Source: Condylostoma magnum (taxonomy: Eukaryota > Ciliophora > Heterotrichea > Heterotrichida > Condylostomatidae). Taken from it: 64,000 bases of DNA. The stretch covers positions 20,852 to 84,851 of the forward strand of contig CAKKTI010000045.1 in the NCBI GenBank assembly GCA_920105805.1, given 5' to 3'. The stretch's first letter is position 1. Every line of letters begins with the position of its first letter. Below, in pieces: positions 1-11,216 of this stretch. Position numbers and translations under genes: made by a program. The notes beneath the pieces are model-generated. The model made no database searches. It saw only the letters and a program-made list of their open reading frames with translations, and was not told the origin of the DNA.

Positions 1-34
1 TAAACACTTATTTAAATAAATTGCTAAAATTAAA

Positions 35-1168
35 ATGGGTAGTTAAGAAGATTTCATACCATCAAATAGTGCAATAGAATAGAATTTTCACTCTGATTAA
101 TAAATCTAACCAGAAAATGCTGATAAATTTTCCAATATTGATACTTCTCTGTCTAGTTAAGTAAGTTATGAATATATTCCTGCGGGAAGTTTTAGCTCTT
201 AAACAGAATCATCTTATGGATAAAATTCATTGAATAAGTTTATTGTTTCTGAGTTAAATAATCTGTCAGAATTTGAAGATGATTTATTCTAACCTAGTGA
301 TGCAAATATTTTGGATTATGATATATAAAAGAATGATAAGGAGATGTTCAACAGTGATATTAACCAATATTTGAGTCATTCAGTAAACTTGACAGTGTAA
401 ATACTTAAAGGAATTGATATAAAGCCTAATTAAATGATTGATAAAGAAACTTAAACTTCTGAAGTTCCTTTTGAGAAAGATAATAAACTAGTATAAATTA
501 ATAAAAGATTACAAAATGAAAATTATGCATTGAGATATAAGCTATAATAAGTAAAACAAGTAATTTCTAAAGCATTCACAAATCAGGATATAGCTGATTA
601 AAATAAACATTTTTAAAGCTTTGAAGAAATAACTGGAGTTATATACCTTGTAAATAGATTAGAAATACTTAAATCTCGGTATTAGAGATTTCAATAAAAG
701 TTAGATTAGGCTAATAGTGATATATAAACTTTACAAAATAAAGTGAATTTTTATTAGAATAAAGCCAAGTAATCAAGTAGAACTTCAAGTGATACGATTA
801 CATAGCTAAAACATGCATTAGTTTAAAAGGAACTAATTAATAAAAAGCTGATTGATTAGCTTAATATAGACAAACAGATTAATAAAGCAAATAATAAAAT
901 ATAGGAGAATCAATTGCAAGATGTTTATTTTAAAGAGAATAATTATACAGAGTAATCATTCACAAGCTTAACCGATTAAAATCCTTTTGAATCCTTTTAA
1001 GAAAATAAAGCCTCATAAGAATAGGAATTATGTTAATAGAGTAATTGAAAATAGCCATATCATAATAAAATTTAAAAACGATTAAGAAGCTTTGAAGTTA
1101 GAGGGAATTAAACATTAGGCAACTCAAGTAGAAAGCACATGAAGGAAGACAGCTTTTAGCATTTTTAA
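35..1168 (+). CDS. Gln-rich coiled-coil protein, function unknown
   Basis: A 377-residue protein read with TAA/TAG as Gln. The first ATG follows an AT-rich leader. The N-terminal 150 residues are acidic and rich in Ser, Asn and Gln. From about residue 150 to 330 the sequence is charged and Leu/Ile/Lys/Gln-rich, as in a coiled coil; no catalytic motif was recognised. Dozens of in-frame TAA/TAG triplets precede the assigned end, a TAA at 1166-1168. That end is chosen because the TBC gene starts 16 nt further on in another frame. The product could be a cytoskeletal or basal-body component, but that is only a guess from composition. Confidence 0.55.
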
Positions 1169-1184
1169 TGTAATATAAATAAAA

Positions 1185-2819
1185 ATGATAACTAAACCTA
1201 ATCAACTAGGGAAAAGTATTCAAAGAAAGAATTTTTCTGTATTTAATACAAACACTGTTGGGCTGAATGATATAAACGAAGAGTTTTGTCCTTATGAGCC
1301 AAGAAAGCTAATCCCCTTATCAAGACATTTAAGAAATGAATAGTTTTACTCCAATAGAATGAAATCTCCTTCTCTCCTAAACAGTAAACAACGTGGAAGA
1401 CTTATTTAGAAATCGGGTCCGTATAACAGGTCCCATTCTGAATACTTTAGAGCTGCTCATATTCATCCATTTGGAAGCAAAAATTTAAGAAGATTTTATA
1501 GAAAGACCAATAATTGTATTCGTTTTGAGAAATCAAAGCAATTTGACTCAACCTTTTCTCCCCAAATTGTTGAAAATCTTGTTAAATTCTTTGAGTTAAG
1601 AGATTTGAGTCATTTTAAATTAATCAGAAAACAATTTACTAGTCAAAAATACTAAAAGATTTTTAAAACAAAGTAAAGACTATGTCTTTGTATAGGCTTA
1701 AGAGTTAATTAGAGGATTAAATATTGATAGTATTTAACAAAAGGGAAGAAGCTGCATTATTATAATTCTATTCCTCTTTAAAAGTATTCGGAATATAAAA
1801 ATGCGATTATTTGCGATCTCAAGCGTACTAATCCTAATTCGGATAATTATCATTAATCTCCGTAAATTTAAAAGTAACTTTATAGGGTTTTGTATAGACT
1901 TTCAACAGAAAAAGATTAAATAGGATATTGTTAAGGAATGAACTTTATTGCAGCTATTTTGCTTAATGTTTTAAGTGAAGAAAACACATTTTGACTTTTC
2001 AACAAAATCATAACAGAGTATGATCTACATCAACTGCTAAGAATTGAGTAACCCCAAATCGGATTATTCATGTATAAGTTAAGAGTGTTACTGCATTAAT
2101 TCAATCATACACTATTCAAGTACTTTTAAGATGAGAAAATTGAATTGGAAACCTTTGCTCCTAAATGATTTATTACATTATTTTCATATGATTTGCAAAT
2201 GGATATTGTAATGAGATTATGGGATATATTCTTTTAGGATGGGTGAAAGGTTATTTTTAAATTTTGCTTAGTTATATTGTAAGAAATAACTCCTGTAATT
2301 ATTCAAATGAATTATGATGATGCAATGTGCTACTTAAATCAATTCGTATGTGAAATAAAGTGGCCATAGAATATACTTACAAGAATCTTTTAATACTAAT
2401 TTTCTAATAAATAGCTTAAAAATCTCGATGAATGATTTTAAAATGAATAAACAGACGAGTTAATTCTTAATGATAAAAAACAATGAGTTACTAGCGGTGT
2501 TAAATAGGAAAATGAAGATAAAACAATCTTCAGCCGAATTTTCAGCTAATTCAAGGTTGCATTAAAGTTTCAAAGCAAAACAGAGGACTCAGATGATGAC
2601 CTAGCAATAACTAACGAATTTGAAGATTCTAGAAGTGATGTATAAGATCCTAAAAGCTCATCCTACTAAGAGATAATGTGTGAAAAATGTAAATCTCCTT
2701 ATCACACTTAGACCTATTGCCAAGAGAACCAAGAAGCTGATATACTAACAATCAAAGATGTGAATACAGGTAAAATATTCCTACTATCCCCAGATGGAAA
2801 GATACTTAATATGGATTAA
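1185..2819 (+). CDS. TBC-domain Rab GTPase-activating protein
   Basis: A 544-residue protein whose middle (about residues 180-400) is a TBC domain, the module that accelerates GTP hydrolysis by Rab GTPases in membrane traffic. Visible landmarks are an IICDLKRTNP arginine-finger-type motif, the glutamine-finger motif YCQGMN, a TFWLFN segment, and PKWFITLFSYDL followed by MRLWDIFFQDGW. Three of these Trp residues are TGA codons (for example 2166-2168), where TBC families have Trp. The C-terminal 60 residues hold a Cys/His cluster (CEKCKSPYHTQTYCQE) that could bind zinc. The end is ambiguous: TAA at 2817-2819 is preferred because the convergent gene stops at 2826, but TGA at 2832 is possible and would overlap that gene. 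Confidence 0.9.
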
Positions 2820-2825
2820 TTTTTA

Positions 2826-4040
2826 TTATACTGATCTTAAATGTGAAATAATTGGCACTACGACTAGTCTTAAAAATAAATTCTCGTGATAAGGCACTCT
2901 TCTTAGTTAAGTCAGCGCCTTGTATAGACTATTAGCCCAATTAAGTATTCTTTTTCTTAAATCAAATGGAATTTCTATTGTCCTTACTCCAAGCAGAAAT
3001 TGAACATAGTCACCATTTACATGTTTCGCGGGATATCCCATGTTTAGAAAGAGGGACAATTTGTCTACCACATTCTCTGCTTATATTGAGTCAAAAGTAT
3101 TTATTAGTTCAGTAAATCGTTATTTAATGATTTCTACATGCAGAGAGGTTATTCCCATAAAACACTGCATAAGTAAATCAAGGGAATATTAAAAGTCTTT
3201 AAATGCATTCGTTTATACAAACCTTTGGAATGTGGTTAAAGGCGTTCTTCCTTCTCTAATTCTTTTAGCATTTCTTTTATCTAAGTATTGCTCTATTTCT
3301 GCTTCTCCTCAGTTTATATAATTTATGTTTTTAGAGTCTAAATAATAGAATTCTTTAAAGGATCCAACTCTATGTGCTATTAAAACAGCCCAATGATTAG
3401 TAATTCCCAGCATATACCCAATTACTACTTCTTTGTTATCGCATTAATTAAAGAAATCTATAGAGCCTTAAACTGAGTTGACTGTATCACTACCCATAAT
3501 GATCTGGCCGAATTAGAAATTAAAAACGAGTAATTAAGGAACAAAATCAGCTGTAGGGGTAAAGTGAGAGTGAATATGCTCACTATATTACATTAATACC
3601 TTTAGAAAGGCACGCTCTAAGTCTCCATAACGAGTATTACGCTCACTCCAGTGCAAACTAGTTTTATTCAATTAAGCAAATTATGTTAGAAATTCACTTA
3701 CCCTGAATTTAAACTTCCAGAAGCTAGGAATATGGCATATTTTCCATGGGCGCAGGGAATGTTTAAGCTTTAACCATCTTACTGATTCCAAAATATTAAA
3801 TAAAGCATGATATCCGCATAAGTTGCTAACATGCTATTTATGCACTTTTACTTGAATTAAACTGTACTATTGAATACCTTGATGATAGGTTAAAATATCC
3901 CAGTGGGGGATCTCTTACTCTTATATTGCTTACATAAGACAAAGGGGTTCTGGACGGTTTGTTCTGAGCAATATTGTTAACGAGTATGAATCTAGTATTG
4001 ATTCGATTATATCATTCAGAATAGATTAGCAATACTCCAT
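2826..4040 (-). CDS. Putative papain-like cysteine peptidase
   Basis: A 404-residue protein starting at ATG 4040-4038 and ending at TAA 2828-2826. Near residue 73 it carries NLCGYHALFNI, a Cys followed by Gly-Tyr-His at the start of a probable helix. Near residue 215 it has TNHWAVLIAH, and then a Tyr-Leu-Asp strand (YYLDSK). This Cys, then His-Trp, then Asp order resembles cysteine peptidases that act on ubiquitin-like proteins, but I could not place it in a named family. One conserved-looking Trp (NINWGE) is TGA. The gene converges on the TBC gene with about 6 nt between stops. The peptidase call is inference from two motifs. Confidence 0.5.
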
Positions 4041-4103
4041 ATTTTATAATTTTATGTTGTATATTTAGAATAGCTTTAATTACAGTATTTTGTAATGTTT
4101 AAA
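4041..4103. promoter_or_regulatory. Divergent intergenic spacer
   Basis: A 63-nt AT-rich gap between the starts of the minus-strand peptidase-like gene and the plus-strand coiled-coil gene. Both promoters must lie here or inside the neighbouring genes. No recognisable motif beyond T- and A-rich runs. Confidence 0.4.
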
Positions 4104-4664
4104 ATGGAAAATAAAGGTAAACGATCTTCAAATAGTGTAATTAAAACTTAATAAGATTAGTTTCTAATTAAAAGATAGGAATATGAGGAATCCAAATAAT
4201 AACTAGAATACTTCACTAATATCAAAAATCAGTATAAAAGTTATACTTAGTCTATACAGAAACAAATTTATTAACTGAGAAATTAGAATTTTAAAGCATC
4301 TAAGTCTCAATAATAACTTCATAATACAGTAGATCACTTAAACTAGTAAGTAGATAATTATTAATATAGACGAGTAAATAGCAGCTAATAGGTAAATACT
4401 GTGTAAAGGGAAATTGAATAATTAACACCTCTAATAAAGCAATATAAGGTAACTCTATAAGAATTATAAAAAAGTACTACTGAATAAAAGAAAAGAAGTC
4501 ATAATTTGCATAAATTGATAGATAAGCTTAAAAATTAGCTAAAAATAGAGAATTAATAAATAGAGAAAATAAAGTCAGAAACGATACTAATGAAAAAGCG
4601 AAGAGGATTGTTAACCCATAAAATTGAAAGCATTACATATACAAACTTATCTATAATTAGTTAA
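4104..4664 (+). CDS. Small coiled-coil protein
   Basis: A 186-residue, Gln/Lys-rich protein that looks helical and coiled-coil along its whole length (many E-I-E-Q-L and L-K-N-Q-L type heptads). Many Gln are TAA or TAG. The end is assigned to TAA 4662-4664; TAG 4665 and TGA 4671 follow in the same frame, so the exact stop is uncertain by three codons. No family was recognised. Confidence 0.5.
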
Positions 4665-4721
4665 TAGAAATGAAGTATTAATCTGTTTAACATATAACAC
4701 TCTTTATAGAATTAAATTCAA

Positions 4722-6569
4722 TTAAAATACCCTACAAGTATTGCAACTTACATTAGTTACTTTATCTTCTATGGAAATATTGAATTCATTATTATAATCA
4801 TTCTCTTCACTTATCTCAGTAAGTACATTGTTAGCTTTTCTTTATAATTATAATAATTTTAAAAGTTATCGATTGTTACTTTCTTCATTAGCTCTATACT
4901 TAGAAGCTAATTTTTTTGTCCACTGATTGAAGAAATTTACGACCTTATCATCAAATTGTTATTTAGGGTTTTACTTTTGCCTTCAATACGACAGTTTTAA
5001 CTCTTACAACTGTTTTCTTTGCACATTTTTATTATTTCCTTTATCTTTAATAACATTAAGGAAATGATGCATCTACTACCTTCTTTCTTTTAATTTAGGA
5101 TTTTAGCTTTCCATAAGTGCAATTGACCACTTCTTGAAATAATTATTAATTGCATTTTTATTCTAATGTTCATTTAGTGCTGATTCAAAAGATATGTTAT
5201 TGCTTTCTAAATTCCAATTTAATGTTTTATCAAAGGACTCTTCACCATTAAATTATAAATCTTTATCATCTTCTGAAGCTGAATAATCAAGTGATAAATA
5301 AGAATTGAATCTTGAATCCCTGGACGATTCTATTTTAGTCTAGTCAACATAAAAGTCATTAGAAATAAGCAATTAGGTTTACGGTCTGCCTCTAATTTGT
5401 CTTTATTATTAAATCACTAAGGGTAATGCAGTTGGTTTGTTTAAAATATCATAACTAATAGCATACTATTAAACAGAATATTTAGTAGTGTCTGTTATAA
5501 AAGGTAGTTATAAGGGCTTTACGACTATTTCATGGCATCCATTATTAGGCATTCTTTCTAAGTATAGAGTTTTAAGTCTAAACATTTACTCTTCTTATTG
5601 CTACTCTTAATTATTCCTACTATTCCTGCTATTCCTTCTTCTATTATTCCTCTTGTTTTTTGGTGTTTTAGGTACTAAATTAATCATTGATTTTCTGTTT
5701 TATGGTACCTATTATTTAGTCCTGCTCCCATCAAGAGATTAACTATTGCTGTTATTTCTCTTTCTTTTCCTTTTTCTTGATGGTCTTGGCGACTCAGCCA
5801 TTTAAATTGATTCTGAGTCACTAGATTAATTAGAAGCACTGCTTAAGTCTAAACTAGCACAAGTCATCACTTTTTAATTGGTGAGTCTTATTATATCAAT
5901 TGATTCTTATAAGACCTAATCTATTGCACTTGGAATGTTTTTAGCATTAGAGTATATGAATTCCTTAAATGTTATACACATTTGATTTATATTGAATTCT
6001 GATTAAGAGTGTAAAATCCTAAATATCAGATTTCATGGCTACTCAAAGGTTTGCTATAATAAGAGTTGTAAAGCGGATAGCAGCTAAAAGGAGGAGGGAT
6101 ATTTATAAGCTGCTCCATTTTCCAGTAATTAAAGCTCCTATTCTTAAAATTTTATCTCAAAATCAAAGAACTTTTTCATTTAGGCTTTTATATCTGAAAC
6201 ATATCTTTAATTGTCAAAACTGTTTGCTGATATTAGCAAAATTGAACATTTCATACAGTGTTGAATTTAGTTGGGCTTTATTATTATCACTGAGGATCAG
6301 GATGGAAGCATTATAAGGACAAGATCACACTCTAGATTCTATTTCTAAAATTGTCAGTTTTTCTTGTGTCTTGATCTCAGTTTGTTAACCGGAATGTAAT
6401 CAAATTTATTGATTTAGTTTGCTAACTCTTATATAAAAACATCTGTAGCTCCAATCCTAAGCTAATGCTTTAGTTCAATTCTTATAATATCAGATAGAAT
6501 AAAACCTTTATCAAATACAATATCATGGGCCGGGAGACCCTAATATGACTCTTTCTACCGTCTACTCAT
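4722..6569 (-). CDS. Unknown protein with Lys/Arg/Ser-rich middle; frame partly uncertain
   Basis: Read in one frame from ATG 6569-6567 to TAA 4724-4722 this is 615 residues. The N-terminal 70 residues and the last 370 look like coding sequence. The latter include a basic stretch (PRPSRKRKRKRN), Asn-Arg repeats and a helical C-terminal region with WSIALMES and WTKKLASKY segments. Between about 5970 and 6400 all three minus frames give plausible protein, so the frame, or even the number of genes, is not settled there. Other in-frame ends exist at 4706-4704 and 4649-4647; the latter would overlap the convergent neighbour. No family was recognised. Confidence 0.35.
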
Positions 6570-6706
6570 ATTTTATATCTAGAAAAAATGTGTTGTTTTA
6601 AGAATGAAAATTATATAATTTTAAGTACGATTAATATGCTCTTTACATCCCCTTAAATACCATGAAAAACTACCAATGTATTTTAAAAAACCTTAATTAT
6701 TTATAC

Positions 6707-9700
6707 CTAGTTTAGATTTTCCTCTTTTACTCTAAACAACGGAGGTAATTTTACAGGTTGGTTATCCTCTTCATTAATCTCAAATTAATAATCAAACGTA
6801 AATTGCATCATGAATTGCAACCTATCTTGAGGATTATATATAACAATGCTTTCATCTCTAAACGGGAATTCTTAAATTTAATGTCTTACCTGATCTCACT
6901 CATTATCAATTTATAAAATTTCTCCCTAGCCAAGCCTACCATCTGGAACTGATCCATATAAACAGTCTTCTATTGCTTAGCTTATTTCAACATAGCTTTT
7001 AGTAAATAAGCTTTATTTAAATTTACCTCCTTTTATTATATGCTACCTTATGAAGTTTCTTGTATTACGTAAAACTGCACCCCCTATGAAAGGGTTAGAT
7101 TCTATTGTTGTAAATACTAAAAGAATCAAGTCATCTTTAAATTTCGCAAAATGGACTCTAAACTAATCTACTGTGAAATGCTCAGTTTTATATTACATTA
7201 TTTAGTATATGTTTTTTATCACTGAGTCAACTACCTCATTTGCTGTTTAGAATGGAAGTTGATGCTTATGTTATATAAGCATTACATTACCATTGCTCCT
7301 TACAATAGATATAATTTCTGCCATTTTATAAGTTTATGTAAATTGTATGTATGACACACTAATTCATTTAAATCTACCTTTTTCAATACTGATTAAATAA
7401 CTTTACTCTGAACTATCATAAATAATTGATTACACTTTCTAATGTTTGTTTCCCTTCATAATAGCTGCAATTCTTGAAAGTTCCGAATTATTTTGTATAA
7501 ATCTATTGTAGTTTCTTAATTTCTGAGGAGTTGATCGTCTCGGTGGGCTTTAAATATGTGATTTGGAAATAGCAGGAGATATTTCATCATCTGATCTCTC
7601 TATTTATTCTGACTTATTCAAGAAATCTTCACTTTTTTGAGGTGATTACTTTGGTAGGTCATAAGGGCGAATTGTTTCGTTCTCTATAAAATGAGGTTCT
7701 TGAATTGGAGTATAAACTGTTTCATTCTCTATAAAAGAAGGCTCTTGAATCGGAGTATAAAATGTTTCATTCTCTACAAAAGGAGGTTCTTTAATCGGAA
7801 CATGATCTAAGGATTCATACTTCATGAAATTATATTGATTCAAATTCATTTCTTCATCAAAACTGTATATTAAATCTACTTCATTAATTGTAGCAAGTAC
7901 ATTTTGTATTCTTTGCTCGTCTAAATCATCAAGGTCACTTTCTTCTATTAATTATTCAGGATCAATTCTAACTGGTTGCTCAATATAAAATGCTTTACTG
8001 GGGAAATACTCAATTAGGGGTTCCTTTGGCTTTATAATTTCTTCAGATTTTATAACATTCCTTGGTTCAAGTTAATCGTAGAACTTAACTGTGCTTTATA
8101 TATCAAAGCTTTGTTTTTCTGGCAAATCTTCCCTTTTATCAAATAAACTGCCTATATTTTCTAAAAATCTCATATTCTCCATTAGCCTTGTTCTAAGATT
8201 TAAGTCATTTTCACATTCTAAGGACTTATTAACTGTATATAATTATTAGTCGAATTAATTTGGCTATACAATTACACTTTAACTTTTATTAATTTGAGGT
8301 TATTAATTCTAAATTTAGACCTTTAGCTATCCTATACGTTCACCAAATCCAATGATATGATACCATCCATCAATTCCTTTAAATCTTTCAAAGACATTTA
8401 AATCAATACTTGCTTCTCCTACAAGAGAATCCTCTTCATTTACTCCTTTATTTCAGAGTTAAAACTAAATAAAGTGATTCTTACTCTCAGGTAGTTAATG
8501 CTAGTTTTAATAATTCCATATAGGACATGATGATCTATAAATAGGATGAGTTTGGTATTCCTAGTGGTCAAATCACTGATATTTAATGTAAATATTAGGG
8601 AGCTATTGTAAATGTTTAAATCTTAGATGCAAAGCAGATTCAATTGTTAAGGTGATTAATTAATCACTCAATTTTATGATGCTCTTAATTGGTTTCTCAG
8701 GTATACTTTCTTATTGAATTCTTTCAGGCGGTAATGTTTATACTCTCTTAACTACTCTTTTAACTTTTTTAGGTTCTTTAAATGGAGCTTAATCATCAAG
8801 TAAAAAGCTTATACTTAGATTAATGCATCCTAATAGTTAACCAAACTCATTTAGTATTGAAAAATCCCCTTTGATGAGCTAATTGGCTAATAAAGGTCTT
8901 AATACAATTCTTGATTATCCTAATACATTGTTTATTCCACTTTTGATATTGATTAAAGCAACTCCGTCTTGCACTGCATGGATGAAGTGCTCATCCATTA
9001 CTACTTCAATGATATGCCTATCATATATTTCAATCTTATCGTTAATTCTTAGTTTTCTAGAAATAATAGGCTAGTAGTGTTATATTAACTAATTCTCAAA
9101 CAATTGAAATTAATAAGATATTAATCCATTCTTCAAATGAGGTTACTATTACAGCAGTCTGTCTATACTATGCACTGAGTTAACATTTACAGTAACATAG
9201 CTTAATTTATTTAAAGGCTTATTTACTATTGTTTCTTTGCCAAAGTAAACATCCTTTGCAACTTCATTGGTTAATTTTTTGTTGTATTGAACTGTTACTT
9301 TTATTTTACCAATCTAATCGTTCTTATAGCAACCTAAATCAAAGTTGCAATCTGCATGTAATAGTAAAGCTCTGAAAATTACTTCATTTTCTTCCATCTC
9401 TACTAATTCTTCAATAGGAAGTACAGCTTTGCCCAATATAATCTCACTGCTTCTTTATTAAAACTATGAAAGATAAAAAGTAAGTCCCACTGAGTTTATT
9501 GGTAAAATACTTTCAAGAGATTGATTAGCAGGTGAAGTGATTTTATGCTAATTTGTGAGATTTAATATAGCTTTATTCTCAATTGGTTATATTATTCCGG
9601 TTTCTATTTCATTCGCATCAGAAGGAAAACAATACTTTATATACAATTAAGTTCCTACCTTGTTAAAAATAGGACATTCAACTTCTTTTAAATTCAATGT

Positions 9701-11200
9701 GAATGTGTGCTCTATAAACTACTTTTATTCTTCTTATATGCTTTTCTGATCATGAATCGGTTGCACATCTTATTGGGAATATATTTCATTTTATTGAGAA
9801 TATGTCTCATTTTACTAAGAGTATGTTTCTTGTTAATATTTTGTCTAATCTTAAGGAATGATTTGATCTGGTTTATCCTATTATTCTCATTATGGACTCA
9901 TAGAATTGTGTAGTACCTTTTACTTCTCATTAAGCCAGTTAGCAATATCTCCAATGCTTCCAATACTTTCAGTTAAATTATAATCATATGTATTTTGTTA
10001 TATATTTTAGTCTTATTGATTCTAATTCTAAAAGGTTAACTCATTAGTTTAGATTTCTTACCTATCATATTTTTGCTTTAATTCCTTAATTGACGCAGAA
10101 TTCTTCAATGATTAGTAAGTCTATAAGCTATGTGAAGCTTATAATTTATAAATTTAAGTTGTAGTACCAACAGCTGTCAACATTTTTAAGTAGCCATCAT
10201 TATTTCCCTTTCTAAGGTTATATATTCCCTGGAAATCGTCAATTATTATGAATGGGAAAGTATTATTAAGGAAAATTTGTTTATTTTCCTAATATTACTA
10301 ATAAAACGAGTTTAAGCTTAGTTTTATAAGTCCTAGCAAATTTTCACTTTCAGGTGATATTTTATCCCATATTTCTAAGACAATTTAAGATTACGAAAAC
10401 TTTTCAATTTAGTGCGGCATAATAGGAAGAGTTAATTGATGATTAATAGTTGTTTAGTTTTTGTATTGCCAATACACTTAAGTTTTCACTCTTTCTGTTG
10501 ATAGCATTGATTTATATGTTATTAATACGTTCCTATTGCTTCCATCTTCCCTATTGGACAGCTAGTCTATGTGATCAATGTACATATAAAAGGAAAGGCT
10601 TATTTCATTTTAGCTGCTTTGCAAGTCCTCATCTAATTGGGGATATAATATCTAAGGAGTTGGTTCAGGATGAGCTAATTATTAGAACTCATCTTCTTAT
10701 TTCTTTTCAGTCTTAAACATTTTCATGCTTTAAAGAACATAATTAGCTTAATTTTCCTATGTTAGTTTTAGCTAAACACTTAATTTACCAACTATTCCAG
10801 CATACTACGCAATGTTAATGATTGCGCTGTGACTGTAACTCGGAGAAAGTAGAATGCTGTCCCATGCAATTTCTCCTTATCCAATAATACTACCAGCTTT
10901 AACTATAAACGCAATCTTTTAGCTGGATAGTCTATCAGGTTGTTCTAAATTAACATTATGTGTGCTTTCATGACTAAAATTGTAAATGTTATCATAACCA
11001 CCCTTATGCTTTATTTCAATAGCTTCGATTTTGATTTATTGCCGATTATCCAGAACCGGTAACTCGCAATCAATAACCAAGTCTTCTTCACTTACTCCTT
11101 CTAATTACTCTACTAATGTCAAAGTCGACGTTATGATTTAAACCTACGAAACTCCTTGTAAGTGCTCATACATGTTAACCTCGTCAAACCTTCTTTCCAT
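6707..11200 (-). CDS. Large multi-C2-domain protein (C2CD3-like)
   Basis: A 1497-residue protein in one unbroken frame, from ATG 11200-11198 (16 nt after the upstream gene's stop) to TAG 6709-6707. Several segments have the beta-sandwich pattern of C2 domains. Examples are GQGEIAWDSILLSP followed by GIVGKLSVQLKL near residues 130-170, GQSRIVLRPLLANQLIKGDF then LLGCINLSISFLLDD near 760-810, and a final module with GRLGQGEIL then QFMMQFTFDY. Ca2+-binding Asp clusters are not evident. Many degenerate C2 domains in one large protein suggest C2CD3, a centriole and distal-appendage protein, which would suit a ciliate; this is inference. Two low-complexity tandem repeats lie between modules. Confidence 0.65.
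7670..7798 (-). repeat. Three 45-bp tandem repeats inside the C2 gene
   Basis: Three copies of a 15-residue unit of the form PIQEPxFIENETxYT (first copy PIKEPPFVENETFYT) lie in tandem in the coding frame. They probably form a flexible, acidic linker between C2 modules. Confidence 0.85.
9767..9829 (-). repeat. Three 21-bp tandem repeats inside the C2 gene
   Basis: Three tandem copies encode ETYSQQN, ETYSQQN and EIYSQQD. The Gln after Ser is TAG in the first copy but CAA in the other two, and the next Gln is TAA in all three. This shows synonymous exchange of CAA with TAG. Confidence 0.85.
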
Positions 11201-11216
11201 TTTAAATTCTATTTAA

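Noticed and set aside
6035-6316. Plus-strand Arg/Lys-rich 93-residue open frame
   Set aside because: Composition looks random, no motif, and it lies opposite a probable minus-strand gene; kept out although that gene's frame is unsettled.
6873-6891. GTAAG...AAG 19-nt segment as a mini-intron in the C2 gene
   Set aside because: Removing it shifts the frame and destroys a good C-terminal C2 module.
9707-9913. Plus-strand hydrophobic open frame
   Set aside because: It is the reverse of the Gln/Asn-rich 21-bp repeats and nearby C2-gene coding sequence.
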